In this document: positions 33,621 to 46,329 of the stretch, in pieces | Numbering within the stretch: position 1 is the first letter of the stretch | Layout of the letters: each line of letters begins with the position of its first letter | NCBI GenBank assembly: GCA_033964015.1 | Contig: CM066920.1 | Span: forward strand, 6,415,912 to 6,479,911 | Origin: Scolanthus callimorphus | Taxonomy: Eukaryota; Cnidaria; Anthozoa; Actiniaria; Edwardsiidae | Length of the DNA: 64,000 bases | Direction of reading: 5' to 3' | The notes under the pieces: model-generated | Told to the model about the DNA's origin: nothing | What the model saw: only the letters and a program-made list of their open reading frames with translations | The model's database searches: none | Program-made: the position numbers and the translations under genes

Positions 33621-34264
33621 GGGACGCTTGATTTTTTTGCATACAGACTCCTCATTTGATGGGAAAAAAATATAAAAAATGACTTTTTTCTAATGGATCC
33701 GTCTTGAGATATTAGGCTTTAAACTTTGGTTTCTGTGCCATTTTATGGGAGAATTAGTACTTTGATCAGGAATTATGCAAACTTTGGGCGACGATATCTA
33801 AAAGCATATCCTTCAAATTTCTTTAAAAATTGGAATTAAGCTTTTGGTCACAGAAACTATTTGTATACGGATTCTTGAGCTTATATTTTGAAATATGACG
33901 AAGTTAGACATTTTATTTTGGTAATTTCCGCTATGTCCCTCCTTCGTATTTTGGAAAATTTGGTTTTGAAGCCTAACTAGTCCTTGTTAGTTAAAGAGCC
34001 TCTGTCAGCCTCCATTTTGTCAGCCTAGTAACATACAAAGACAGAGAAAGCATCCATTTCCATCGGCTGATATAGGGAATGTAGTGCAATATTTGCGATT
34101 GAATTCGATAAATGAATAATAAAACTTTGTTTTTAGAAGACTATGTCGAGATTTCTACACGTAATTCGTTGTCTCATATCGACTGAAAACAATACAAAGG
34201 AGTGGCTGACAAGGGCTCTTAAAAAAACTCTCCAAGCCTGCGTGGATTCACCCAGAGCTGTTCA

Positions 34265-34335
34265 CTCCCCCCCCCCCCCCCCCCCCCCCCCCACTAATGG
34301 CTGATTGCATTTTTAAACCGCACCGGGGAGGGGGG
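34265..34335. repeat. Long C tract
   Basis: A run of more than 25 C residues is followed by GCACCGGGGAGGGGGGG. Its true length may be poorly determined in assembly. Confidence 0.85.
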
Positions 34336-34904
34336 GTGTAACCGGAGTCTGCTGCTACATCTGAGTCTTTGTTTTTTGAAAAAGTTTATCTCTTCTACAC
34401 TCTCGCGAATATCAGCGGAAATCCTCTGTTTGTTAAAAATAGGAAACTTGCTAAAAATAACAACATATTTTCCTTGCTTTATCGTAGAAAAAACATGAAT
34501 ATATTTCTGCAAACGCAAGAGGCACCAGACGGAACTGAAAAACAGGTAAGAGAAATCAGCACTAAAACTTTCATCAGCGATGTTTAACGTTGTTCGATGC
34601 ATGTTTGACGTTGTTCGATGCATGTTTCACGTTGTCGATGCATGTTTGACGTTGTCTAAAACATTGATGATATCTGCTTTTTATAGCACACGAAGCCCTT
34701 TATAATTCAGATAAGCTAAAAAAAGATGCAAATACCTTATTTAAGCATTAGAGCACAACTTTTAGTATGTCTTTATCGGCACAATAGAGCACGCGTGAAG
34801 CGTTAATTTCCTAAAGTGAAGCGTTAATTTCCTAAAATAAGGTAAGTTTAAATGGCCACGTAATTCTTTTGACTAGATTTGGGTCAAAATACGTCATCAG
34901 TATG

Positions 34905-36350
34905 GAATGTTTGGCTTGAGCGCGCAGACGCCTCCTTGCGAGGGGAAGGCTCTGGGGACATCCAATGGAGGGCCTTCGCTGATTGGCTGATTTTGAGCGT
35001 TGGGGCATGCGCAGAAAGGTGTTCCTCTCAACGGCTCTGTTTCATCTCAACCATTCTCTTACCCAGAGCTCCCCGGCTCGTAACCTCGCGGGGGAGGCTC
35101 TGGTGACAGCCACTGACGCATGCGCGAGATTAAATACAGAGCCGTTGAGAGAAAGACCTTTCAGCGCATGCTCCAACAATCAAAATCAACCAATCAGCGA
35201 CGGCACTCAAATGGATGTCCCCAGAGCCTCCCTGCGAGCAGACGAGCTGGGGAGCTCTGGGTACGAGAATGCATCTCAACGGCATGCGTCAATGGCTGTC
35301 CAACATATCCACTTAACCTCACTTATGGATAATCCATGAGTATTGATAGCACCTCCATATATGAATAATCCAGAACTCAAGAGCATGGTTATTTGACATG
35401 CGCAATGTCCCACATGGTTGTAGGTTGCCGTAGTACACTTGTATCGAGCGCTCTGGAAAGGGTGCAGTGGGCGGGGGTTCTGGGGCTGTTTTTTTTTTTT
35501 TTTTTTTTGGTTCGGACAATTTTAGAGTGTTCATACATACACATTGCTTCGTTCTATTAGAGTTCATTTATACACATTGCTTCGTTTTTTTTTTTTTTTG
35601 GTTCGGACAATTTTAGAGTGTTCATACATACACATTGCTTCGTTCTATTAGAGTTCATTTATACACATTGCTTCGTTCTATTCATAGTCTTTATAGAACG
35701 AAGATAATTGATATTATACAGCTACCCTGCTCTTGAGTTCTGGATTATTCATATATGGAGGTGCTATCAATACTTATGGATTATCCATAAGTGAGGTTAA
35801 GTGGATATGTTGCTTTATCACATGGCAGCCATCTTGGATAAATCTTTTGTTCTTGCATGTGCAGCCTCATCATGATTACGCACGAAGAAAACATTCTCGT
35901 ACCCAGAGCTCCCCGCTCGTCTGCTCGCAGGGGAGGCTCTGGGGACATCCATTTGAGGGCCCTCGCAGATCATTCTCGTACCCAGAGCTCCCCGGCTCGT
36001 CTGCTCGCAGGGGAGGCTCTGGGGACATCCATTTGAGGGTCGGTGGTGATTGGCTGATTTTGAGCATCGGAGCATGCGCTGAAAGGTCTTTCTCTCAGCG
36101 GCTCTATATTAAATCTCGCGCATGCGTCAGTGGCTGTCACCAGAGCCTCCCCCGCGAGGAGACGAGCCGGGGAGCTCTGGGTTCGAGAATGCTCGCAGAT
36201 TGGCTGATTTTGAACGTTAGAGCATGCGCAGAAAGTTATTTCTCTCAACGGCTCTGTATCAAATCTCGCGCATGCGTCAATGGCTGTCACCCAAGCCTCC
36301 CCCGCGAGGTAACGAGCCGGGGAGCTCTGGGCTCGAGAATGCGGGGGAAA
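34905..36350. mobile_element. Compound inverted array of GCTCTGG repeats
   Basis: Copies of CCCAGAGCTCCCCGGCTCG and GAGGCTCTGGGGACATCC occur at about 34930, 35050, 35090, 35225, 35900, 35980, 36140 and 36300 in both orientations. Many are joined by CATGCGCAGAAAG, CAACGGCTCTGT and GATTGGCTGATTTTGA blocks. The arms around a central inverted element (35299-35815) make a 1.4-kb imperfect palindrome. It is the same family as 25860-26070. No coding frame. Confidence 0.8.
35299..35815. mobile_element. Inverted element with 85-bp arms
   Basis: The left arm (ATCCACTTAACCTCACTTAT to AGAACTCAAGAGC) is inverted at 35731-35815. Between the arms an 83-bp unit (GGTTCGGACAATTTTAGAG... CACATTGCTTCG) preceded by a T run is duplicated in tandem at about 35510 and 35600. 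Confidence 0.85.
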
Positions 36351-36735
36351 CAAAGAATTTCATGATAAAGGCTCATCGGCGAGCGCTAAGTGGGTCGGCT
36401 TTCGCAGGTTACCAAAGCGACGTTTTGAAAATGCAGAGCGCGATCGACGACTTTTACTGTAAGTGTTGTAAGTAATATTTTCAATTTGAGCAGCGAACGA
36501 TTAATCGATTCATTTATCGGTTTTTGGCTTTGCTTTCCCCGCCACTCAAATCTCTTATTAAAAGAGCCAACAGTTCCTTGCCCTGTTTAGCCTAGAGCAC
36601 TCGCCTGGTTTCCCTCTAAGCAAAAACCAGACGAATGTCGCGACGAAAACTACGGCTATTCTCGTGATGGCTTGTAAATACTATGAAAAACCAACCTCCC
36701 CATCTCCCCTTCCTTCTAGTAAGAGCAGCATTATC

Positions 36736-36990
36736 ACTGCAATTTTCTTTATTCTGCGAACTCTACGCCAACTAGAACAAACCGCGGTTTGGCTTCCGTC
36801 AATTAAACGAGCGAACAGCTATGGATGATTTCATGCTGGCTTTGAGAGGTTTTTGAACTAATAAGTACTAGCTAGGCCTTTAAAAACCAAATTTTCCATG
36901 GACGGAAGCCGAAACGCAGTTTGGCGTTCGGAAATGTAAAGTGAGAGTTCGCAGAATAATGAAAATAGCAGTCATATCAAGAAAGTTCTC
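36736..36990. mobile_element. TACTGCGATTTTCA element, copy 2
   Basis: TCTGCGAACTCTACG and GGTTTGGCTTCCGTCAATTAA at the left are inverted as GGACGGAAGCC and GAGAGTTCGCAGAATAATG at the right. Member of a four-copy family. Confidence 0.7.
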
Positions 36991-36994
36991 GTTG

Positions 36995-39440
36995 AAATGT
37001 GTCGTTTTATACAATTTCCTTATATGGAAGTTTCTACTTACCATATTTGGAGTTCCAGGAGTGTTCCTAGCTTATTTCTTACCCTAAATTGTCAAAAGGT
37101 TCGTCAAAACTTGCAGATTTTGGAGAGAAACCTTGTTCATGTAGGCCGCCATCTTTATTTTGGTCCCCAGGAGCTCGGAAATATCTACACAGGTAGCCCG
37201 CGTCACGCACGGGTTGGCACTGACAAAAGCGACACATTTATCTTGACATGAAATGGAGGCGTGTCTTCTTACACAGAGTATAAGTATGTTACAGATATAG
37301 TTATTCGTGCCTAAATATAGAATTTATCTTGAAACTACGGGACAGCCGCCGTTCGTTTAATTGACAGCTATAGCAAACGATATTAGTGATTGCCTTTTCG
37401 CTTGAGCCGGCCTGCGCTTTTCATGAAACCGTCTAAAACGGCTAGAAAATCTCCTTCCTCGCGTTAATATTGATTAATATATCTAAAAGTTGTCAGAAAA
37501 CTGTGCCCAGTATTCGATGCAACACACCCGTGTTTCTAAAATTGCAAAGTCTGGGAAGAATTACTCGAAACCTGGCTGAGATATATGAATTTTGTGATCT
37601 GGCATATTAAAAAAAATGTGCTTTGGTATGCTAAGAAAATACAAGTGACAAGTGGAATATTCTGCAGTGTGCCTTGAAAATTCATTGTATAACTATTTTA
37701 TACCACGCTACAGAAAATTAAAGGCAACGTTTTACGTAAATGCAGTGCACGATGGAAAGGTTGAGTGAAATACCGCCAAATATACAACGCCATTCCTGCA
37801 TTCTGATTGGCTGCATTTTGTGGCGTGGTAATCTGATTATATCAAATAAACTTGGCAAGGGAGCAGATACTGCATCCCATTATCTACGGTTGACCGCTGA
37901 CAATCGTAAAATGGGATAATGTCATTAGAGTGTCTGTTGAAATGCTCCTCAATTTGAGTCAACATCGAGAGTCAACAGCTCGAGCAATGTTGTTGCGATC
38001 TTTATATTAACTCTGAACTTTCCATACTCCAACTTATTGCTGCAAAAGTGGTTCTTTGTATACGCGAAGCTTTGGGCCCATTACTTTTGGTATGTACCAC
38101 ATATGAATTTTGCATCCTTTGGCATGTTTTTCTTGTTAGGCCTAATTCAAACACCCTGAGAAGCAAAGCTATGCTATTATCATTGCAACAGTGACCTTTC
38201 TTTGCACAGCTCTCACACATTGTTGCCTTAGTTTCGCTTTACTGAGAATTCAGGACCTGGGTCATTTTAAAGAAGCATCATGGTTGTTACTGTAAAGAGG
38301 TTTATTGAAGAAAACGTTTGAGAGTAAGCAGCCATCGCTGAAAGAAACTTCTTTCCTGATTAACATTATCCTTGACCTCAATTTCTTGACTCAATGCACA
38401 CTGCTGTCTGTCGATAACTCAAAGCTCCGTTGGAAAGTCCGCAAAGAATGGACTGTTCTCTTTACATCTTACATACCTTAATTCCATCGGCACGGTACAT
38501 TGCAATAGCCTAGAAGGAGGGTGGAAATAAATTATTAAACCAAATAAAAATCCAGGGGTCTTTTTAGTACAGTGCGTGAGTAGTTTGTGACGGATCACTA
38601 TGTGTAATTTGTCGGGTTTGATTAGAGTTAGATTGTGCAGATGCATTGAGATGCACTGAGACGCCGCCTGCTTGACGGCCGAGCCTAATATCTTAATATG
38701 ACTATCAAGCCTTGAGCCAACCGTCTGGGGCTTGCGTTTAGTTATCGTGAATGTACAAGTGATCTGAGGAGCTATATCATGTATCACGACTTGCATTTGT
38801 TGGGCTAATGTGGACATTACGCCCGACTGGCATGTTTGCAAACTGTACTCAACTGCTATAGATGTCTGGATTTTTCATTAGCGAGTTTTACGATCTGTAA
38901 TTTGTTTTAGTGTAGTAGAAACGCGAGACATTTGGACGACTATTTTAACCATATCGTTATCTCGACAAAGGGTTTTATCTTGACCACGTCCACTTCTAAA
39001 AGAAAAGCGCTTCTAGTAAATTGGTCTCTGAAACCGGCGAGCGCAGCTGCTGCGCATGCGCACAAAATATGATCGCGTGCTCGGAATTTATCTAAAAGCT
39101 AGAAGGCGCATTATATTATTGATAGATGAAGGTCACAAACGGAAACAACGAGAGATTTCATATTTGTAAACATTTTCCAGGGCTGGTTTCTTTTGCAGGT
39201 TATATTTTGGTTCATCTCGCCACTACAGTTGTTTCTTTCTTTTCTTAGTTCATCTACTCTTTTACTATTTTTTATAAGTGATAAATAAATAAACTTGAAA
39301 CAAATAATGTCCCGGTTCTTAAGGGCATGGTTACCCATAAAACACGGAATTAATTATTGTCACAAAATATACAAAAGAATGTAGTTAAAAGAGAGCAATA
39401 TGGAAAATTTCAGGGGATTTTGAAGACGGATTGCTAAGAT
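36995..39440. other. Gene-free stretch
   Basis: No recognised gene. A 140-codon minus-strand frame at 38419-38841 starts MQTCQSGVMSTL; it shows no domain, no splice partners and no clear codon bias, so I do not call it. Confidence 0.4.
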
Positions 39441-39454
39441 TTGAGAAAGATTGC

Positions 39455-39735
39455 AAATTTACTGCGATTTTCATAATTCTGCGAACTCTCACCGACCAAC
39501 ATCAAACCACGGTTTGGCTTCCGTCAATCAAACGAGTGGACAACTCTGGGTGATTTCACGGAGGCTTTGATAGAAACTGTGATCTCATGTCATAGGGGCT
39601 ACAGCTAGGCTTCAAAGCACAATTTTTCACTGTAAAATGCAAACCAAACTAAGAAAACATGCGTGGACTTGACTTAAAAGGTGTTGCGGAAATGTCAAGC
39701 GGGAGTTCGCAGAATGATCAAAATCGCAGTAATGA
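39455..39735. mobile_element. TACTGCGATTTTCA element, copy 3
   Basis: Left end TTACTGCGATTTTCATAATT and TCTGCGAACTCTC, right end GGAGTTCGCAGAATGATC and AAAATCGCAGTAA. Ends are inverted; interior non-coding. Confidence 0.8.
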
Positions 39736-40138
39736 GTTTAAAAAGCGTTCCCCGTAGATCGATTTCGTGTAAGCTGTAATTACAATCCGCGAATATCTTT
39801 CCAGTCCTACATCGAAATGACCTCACATTTTCACATTATCATGTTGAAAGCATTAACTAGTTTGAGGTGTTATTTCTATAATTGGCGATGTTAAAATTTA
39901 TTGGTGTTTCGGTAATCGTGTCCCTTTAAGTTTGCTGTTGGAAGGAAAAAAAGGACTTACGAAAATATGATCGTCAGGCCCAGATTAGATAGGCGAAGTC
40001 GAGAACACGAACGAGGACGTGACACATTATTATAGAATCTTCCTACGTACTTTACGTGATTTTCAGATGCTGAAGAAAATGGGCCTGCCGAATAACTTTG
40101 TGCAAGTTTGTATCTTGTGAATTCGAGGCCACATTTTA

Positions 40139-40506
40139 ATAGACCTTTTTCCAAAATGGCCGCCGCAAATTCACATGTCTTAAAATTAAACTGACTGAAA
40201 ATCAGACACTGACACTAGAAAGAGCATAATCACATTAGTAATCCTTCAAATTTTCGTTATGCCAAATGCCATGTCGGCTGAGAAAGCAGAGTCTGAAAAT
40301 TGAAATTTTTACAACGATTTGTATGACTCATACAAACATCTGTAAATGTTCAAATTTTCAACTTTCGTTTTCTCGGAAGATATTGGATATAATGCAGCGA
40401 AATTTTGTAGTTTTACTAAAGTGATGATGTGTGTTCTAGTGCTGGTGTTCATTTTTAACAAAAATCGATTTTAATTTTCGGCGGCCATTTTGGAAAAAGG
40501 TCTATT
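40139..40506. mobile_element. MITE with AATAGACC ends
   Basis: AATAGACCTTTTTCCAAAAT plus GGCCGCCG at the left is exactly inverted at the right. The 368-bp interior is AT-rich with no frame. No clear target duplication. Confidence 0.8.
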
Positions 40507-40509
40507 GAA

Positions 40510-41872
40510 GTCTAATTAAACGTAGAATTGTTTTCTTTTTTTGGTTTCTTTTAATTACGCTTTGAAATGCAATAGGCTTCATTCGTTTTTTCGTTATTGT
40601 TCATGGGTGAGAACTAAGATTAAACTAAGCTGGAATCCAAAAAAGAGGGAAAAAGAATTTATTAGACATCTGTAACATGTTAAATTTTTTATAAATCTGG
40701 CGTATGCAATTCATTATATTTGAGAGAAATCAAGTTAATCCCGTGTTACGAACTGTATACAAGTGCAATGGAGCTTAATTTTTAAAGTTTAATGCATTCC
40801 AGAACACACGGATTCGCAAAAGATAAGAAAAAAAGCAGCGAAAATATAAGAAGTTGATGAAGAATCGCTTCAAAGGCACTTGCTGCGACTTTGAAATTAT
40901 TTCTTCCGTCCATTTTACATGTTTTACGGACGCTCAGCTGGAAACTTCTATGTGCAAAATTAAAAATCTAGGATCTTCTTAAAATGAGCTAGTCAGAGTA
41001 TAAATTGCCAGAGTATAAATTGTCATGCTGATTTTTTTTCCTCATGTCAATCAATTTTGAAATTTGTCGGAAGATACGGGTGAAACAGTGAAGTAAATGG
41101 ATGGCAGAACAATTAGAGGCGGCATGCCAAATTTGCCCAGTGCATTAATATTCCGGTGGAAGATTACGGGATTGCTGCGTTCTTATTGGCGGAATATGAT
41201 CCGTTTTTATATGGCTACTTACAGGAACTAAACGTCCGCCGGTGAAAATAGAACGTGCAGTTGCGCAATGAATTTAATTAGCTGCTCCGACTTTTGCATG
41301 GTCAAAATTGCGAAATTTGCCCTCTGGCGCCGGAAAATAATTAAGTTAATTTCTGCAGAATACGCTACTCACTTGCCATTACTTGAGAAAAAATAATAAC
41401 CCAGTTCCCCCAACACCTGTTTCGCTTTACCCAACCAATAACAACAATAAGCTTACACTAGTTGACAAACTCGCTTTAAAACCAACCAATGAGTGCGCGC
41501 TCTAAGGATAGACGTTAAGTTGCGAATTTATGAGAAACCGCAAAGTATTTTTATCAAGCCGCTGTGTATCCGATAGCCAGACGAGTAGCAGGTAGAGTGA
41601 GAGAAATGCAGTAGGTCTGAGTTTATGGCTTGAATATATTATTTAGATTTGGTAGAAAACGGCACACAAGGCAGCAGGGTTTAAAAAGTCATGCATCGTA
41701 GATATCGCAGTCGAGTACAGCAGCTGTTTCACCCGGGGCCGCTAATCGCATTACTTGGGGCCTAGGAAGAGTAGTGAACTCGTTCGGCTTGTCATCAAAG
41801 CGTCGTGAATTTCGAGTGAATTCGCGTCTGCAAAGTTAGTCGTGAAAGGCTGATTTGTGACATGCTTTAGAG
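40510..41872. promoter_or_regulatory. Likely upstream region of the ERG channel gene
   Basis: No exon seen. If the proposed first coding exon at 41873 is correct, its promoter and 5' UTR lie here. I see no clear TATA or other decisive core element, so this is positional inference. Confidence 0.3.
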
Positions 41873-41917
41873 ATGAGTGCTAGAAGGATACAAATGAGAA
41901 GACCCACGGTGGAAGCG
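41873..41917 (+). CDS. Proposed first coding exon of the ERG channel
   Basis: ATG opens 15 codons, MSARRIQMRRPTVEA, ending at a strong GTGAGT donor in phase 0. The first strong channel exon (56168) begins in phase 0, so splicing gives a short basic N-terminus running into [13 protein letters not shown]. It replaces the eag/PAS domain found in many ERG channels. The link spans a 14.25-kb intron and rests on phase and signal only; translation could instead start at the ATG at 56171. Confidence 0.45.
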
Positions 41918-43749
41918 GTGAGTTATGTGCATTTTTATAGTCACTGTTTCTTCTATTATATCTCATTCATTTACTCTCAGTGAGCGATGACCGTGTTTAC
42001 TTAAACAATTCTCTCAAACTCGCCATAAGAGATAGGTCAAGGGAAACTAAATCCTTTAAGTTACCATTCTGCAAAGCTGTTGTCCTATTTTATCTGCGTT
42101 TCCTCAGCTGAATCTCTCAACAAAAAGTGTTCGCCTAAAGTGACAGTTATAGATAACTTACTGCATAAATTTAATTTCTCTTTTCCTTTAATGTCCGTCT
42201 GCACAAACACTTCTTTCTTTTGTTCGGGGTTAATGAAACATTTTTTTGTGCTGGCAACGAAATTTTGTTTTGCAAAAAAGACAACTGCCACCGAACGGAA
42301 GTTGCTCGTGAAATGGTGAAAAGGGAATCAAAATTGAATCACAACAAGCAGTTATAATCTGAATAAAATCTTATCAAAACATAACTCTCAAAAAATTAGT
42401 TACGCATAAAAATGTTGTTCGGTCACTAGGAAACTATGTCAAACGAAAACACAAGTTCTGATTTTTGAAGAAGTTTGAGAGGTTCGCGATCGAGATCTGT
42501 GCCACCTGTTTACTTGTGAACGACATTATTTACTCTTTCTGTTTATTCTTTACTCCTCCTACCCGTTGTATTATAATGTAGTTGAGGTACATCAAATGCA
42601 TAACCCTATTACATTGTTACAGAAATATTTTATGAAACGGATAAATACGTGTTTGTAACGATTATTCTTAAAATGCTATAACTGCTTAAATTATTGCGCG
42701 AGTAAATTTACTAATTGCAAAACCACTTTGCGTAAATGATCCACAAAACGCTGTTTTTTATTGTTTAAAAAAATCGCGCAAGTGAAAAGTCGTTATCTCC
42801 GCACTGTTTATTATTAATTTTTCATTGTATAAAACCTAACTTTAGTAAATTATTTTACCGACACATTAACAATTTACCTGTCTCAATTCTTCATGAATCC
42901 TCTTCGTTTTAATCTCACTTTCAACTTTACCGCTCGGAATCTTTTTTTAAATGATTAAATAGCCATTACAAGTTTTGGCAGCGGCACGTTTTAAAACTAC
43001 TGTAATGTATGCATTAGGGGCCACCGAGCAAAAACCACATTTAGAAATAATTTGGCAAAATTGGTATACGTATCCAAGTTTTCGGGGTTTGGGGTTGACT
43101 TCCAAACTTGCCTTAGGCAAACGTCGTGCCAGAGTCGCGCCGTTCCAATACAAAACAATATACATTTTTCTATTATAAAGTATAATGAAGCGGCATCCTT
43201 TTGAAAAAGGAAAATTTCGAGAGAAGAACTTCGACGTTTGTGCTTCTCATCTGCTACCTTTTTTTTTCTCATCTGCTACCTGTGGTAAACCAAGCGCAAA
43301 GTGAAGTGAAGTGCTCAAAACAATGGTACTTTTTAGGAGCCCGATTTTGTCAGGGGAGGTGGTGGGTGGCGGTACAAAGTACCCCTCCCCACCCCCTAAA
43401 TTGGTTTGGTTTGACCACTCGCCTAATGCAAAAACACCAATTCTGAACAAAACGTATAGGAGTAAACGCAAAGTAGGTGCGAATTACTCACGCACTTCTT
43501 TCCTATCTGCAAACACGCATGTAAATATAATGATCTGTGAAGTCAGAAAAAAAATCGTCTTCTTATCTGGGAGAGCAGCGAAAGTAAACGGGCTCAGAAC
43601 GAGGTTTTTGTTGCTAAATATTGCCTAAAACAACAGCATTTGCCTAGGTTTGAGCTACCAATTGTAAAAAGAAAAGTAATTAAGCGTAAATAAAAGTATA
43701 GTGGCTAACGTAAAACGATATCATTCACGGAAAATTTTGCCGTCTTTGT

Positions 43750-44134
43750 ACCCTGCTAGCAGAGGTTTTTTCTGTCAGTCTTTTATTAGCTAGCATTAAG
43801 ACCCCGTCCACACTACACCGTTTTCAAACGAAAACGGATACTTTTTGCTCGTTATCAAAAAGATTTGCGTACACACTCATCGTTTTCGTATTGTTTTCGC
43901 CGTTTTCGGTGATCGTTTTCGGCGTTGTAGTGTGGACGTTAGCCGTATCCGGAGCAAAAAGTATCCGTTTTCTTTTGAAAACGGTGTAGTGTGGACGGGG
44001 TCTAAGTTGTTCGCGTGTCTGGTATGTCGCGTGGTTGGCGCAAATCAAAACAACCACGCGACATACCAGACACGCGAACAACTTAATGCTAGCTAATAAA
44101 AGACTGACAGAAAAAACCTCTGCTAGCAGGGTAA
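43750..44134. mobile_element. Palindromic element hosting a nested MITE
   Basis: Arms ACCCTGCTAGCAGAGG, CTGTCAGTCTTTTATTAGC and GTTCGCGTGTCTGGTATG are inverted at 44040-44131. CGTCTTTGT occurs just outside both ends (43741-43749 and 44135-44143). The left arm is interrupted at CATTAA by the element at 43800-44002, while the right arm reads through (GTTCGCG...CTTAATGC partner). Confidence 0.85.
43800..44002. mobile_element. Nested GACCCCGTCCACACT MITE
   Basis: 203-bp element, ends GACCCCGTCCACACTACACC and inverse, flanked by TAA at 43797-43799 and 44003-44005. Same family as 30935-31142; the two copies have reversed interiors. TAA duplication fits PIF/Harbinger. Confidence 0.9.
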
Positions 44135-44744
44135 CGTCTTTGTGAAGCGATGTCAAAGATGGCGGACAATGTATCCATGCCTGAATGGCAGCTTTTCTCC
44201 TGGCATCTTGTTTCTTTCGACTTTTAAAACTCTACTACACCTCTGTGATTTCCGAAAGAACCAAGTGGGTTTCGGCTTCAGTGACTTCGTGGTTTACGAG
44301 TTTTTTTTTGTGTGTGTGTTTTCTAAGACTATTATAATATAGATGATGTTATATTAACTATGGATATTGTAAATATTTTAGAATCTATTTCTTTTTGTCA
44401 TTACTATCATTTACTTGAGATATCTTTTTAATCGTATTTTTAGAGGCTTGTGTACTTAAAGTAATCGTTTGATTTCTATCTTCTTGATGCGTTAGCGCTC
44501 AAGATTAATAAACTAGATATAGAAGTAGAAGGTGTTTTGGCAATTTATCGCACACCACTGTGCCAGGTGAAAGAGAAGCTACTGATAAACTCCACCTCTG
44601 CAACCTTTTCCGCTTGGGACGCTCAAGCGAACGAAATATTTTGTTTTCCCTTATATTAACGCACGAGCAAGCTCTCTAATATTCAAGAGGCCAAACAAAG
44701 AAATTGTTACGCATGGGTGCCAGTTACGGAAACAAACCACAGGG

Positions 44745-44930
44745 CCCCCAGTCAAATGGGAAAGGTCTATTGGGCAGTTGCAACAAAAATCCGCACCCTC
44801 CTGTTGAGGACCCCATGTTCGTTCAGTTCACCCTGGAAATTTTAGGTTGTTCATACCCACCCTGGGTAATTCAATGGCCACCCTGGAAATTATGTGTGCC
44901 CACCCTAGAATTCCATATATTTTGGGATTT
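44745..44930. repeat. CACCCTGGAATT dispersed repeat, copy 2
   Basis: GTTGAGGACCCCATG followed by CACCCTGGAAATT, CCCACCCTGGGTAATT and CCCACCCTAGAATTCC. Related to 10330-10540. Intronic in the proposed ERG gene. Confidence 0.65.
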
Positions 44931-45281
44931 GTATACGTTTAATCCATCATCATTATTCATCACCTCGATGCACTACCCACATATGGTCATTGGAACGCCA
45001 ATAGCTGCCCTCTGTAGATGACATATATCTTGCGATATCCGTCACCTGAGGGAAATATGATGTGTTGAGCCAGGAGTAGATTAAGCTAATGTTTCTCAGT
45101 GCTTTTTGTGCTATCGATGTACTGAATAATAAAACCATTATCCTGCTATGTTTTGCAGAATATCATCTGATTTAGCCAACTCGCAGGATAATGGTTAAAT
45201 ATTTCGTGATCGTATTTATATATACAGTGCTGTGCAGATCGAGCATAAAGTTTTGCTAATAGGTAGAACATCTGTGCAATC

Positions 45282-45402
45282 CAGGGGCGGATTTAGACTA
45301 TTGCAACTGTTGCAAATGCTTCAGTCAGATTTCAGGGAAATTTTATTTTGTTTTGACTTTGTCATTACTGCGCTACAGTCAGATTTCCCCTATCCGCCCC
45401 TG
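45282..45402. mobile_element. CAGGGGCGGAT MITE
   Basis: CAGGGGCGGATTTAG at the left is inverted as CTATCCGCCCCTG at the right; an internal CAGTCAGATTTC block is repeated. 121 bp, non-coding. Confidence 0.75.
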
Positions 45403-45458
45403 CCATCTGGTATATTAGATCTCTGATTTTGACAGGCATGATGTCATACATGGTTTCA

Positions 45459-45648
45459 GGCTCCGTTTACACAAGACCGGCACAAAACCGGACCGGTACA
45501 ATTCTGGTACGGTACCGCCTGTTCATACGGTAACGGTACAATTCTGGTCCCAAAAAAGCACGTACCGCAGGTCCCGTGTGAACGCGAGACGGTACCGTAC
45601 CAGAATTCTTCCGGTCCGGTTTTGTACCGGTCTCGTGTGAACGGGGTC
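45459..45648. mobile_element. Palindromic MITE with CCGGTACC blocks
   Basis: GTTTACACAAGACCGG, AAAACCGGACCGG and ACAATTCTGGTACGG at the left are inverted at the right ending GTGTGAACGGGGTCTG. The terminal GTGTGAACGGGGTC resembles those of other MITEs in this window. Confidence 0.8.
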
Positions 45649-45732
45649 TGAGAGTTTGCTCACTCTTTACCAGTTGTCTAGCCTTTGTACAGCCGCTCTC
45701 CTATCAATAAATCGTCGAGACGTCTCTTTTCG

Positions 45733-45806
45733 CCTACCCTGGGTACCTCTAAGCTTCAAGCTTCAAGCTTCACTCGTTTACAACGAGCCTCTGGTACCCA
45801 GGGTAC
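45733..45806. repeat. Short inverted repeat with AAGCTTC triplet
   Basis: CTACCCTGGGTACC and GGTACCCAGGGTAC bracket three tandem AAGCTTC units. Length 74 bp. Confidence 0.65.
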
Positions 45807-46329
45807 TTTTCGCCGGGTTTTCCCCCGGAATGTTGGGTTCTCTCTCATTGACTACAATTTCCCGCATTGTCTTTGTCTTTCTTTTTTGTTTACTTTTTTG
45901 TCGCGACAGAAACCAACCAGTGATCTGATCGCACGGTGCGCAGAGGATTGTTTGTCAAAATGAAACGTTCCTTAGGTCCAGCGAGAGAAGCAAAAACTAG
46001 AATTAATCATCGTACAAGTCAAAGAGGAGGTGGAAAACTTTTTATTTATGCTCAATTGCAAATATTTTTTAGAATCTGTTTGGAATTGGAACGCTTGGCG
46101 ATGCAAGAAATGATTCATTGACATATGTTAGATCAAGGAATCAGCTGGTAGCAACTGGAATATGGCCGAAACGAGACAAGGACCTGCGCCAAGGAGTCAA
46201 CGGTTTCGGCGTAAAGTATGCAAGTTGTATTCTGCATGCTGTATGCTGCGGTTGTTTCTCGAAGTTTTTCTCGAAGTTTTTCAATGAAAAACATTCCCAA
46301 ATTTTTACCCAGCCTACACAAAGCTAGTT

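Larger units (their letters stand above)
31620..34250. other. Gene-free stretch between repeats
   Basis: AT-rich DNA with dispersed repeats at 32705-32945 and 33450-33620. No phase-consistent exons, RNA gene or long open frame was found. Confidence 0.45.

Noticed and set aside
36411..36475. Short first-exon-like ATG followed by a GTAAGT donor
   Set aside because: Only about nine codons with no downstream partner; a match this short is expected by chance.
38419..38841. 140-codon minus-strand frame
   Set aside because: No domain, splice partner or codon signal; length is not exceptional for 64 kb.
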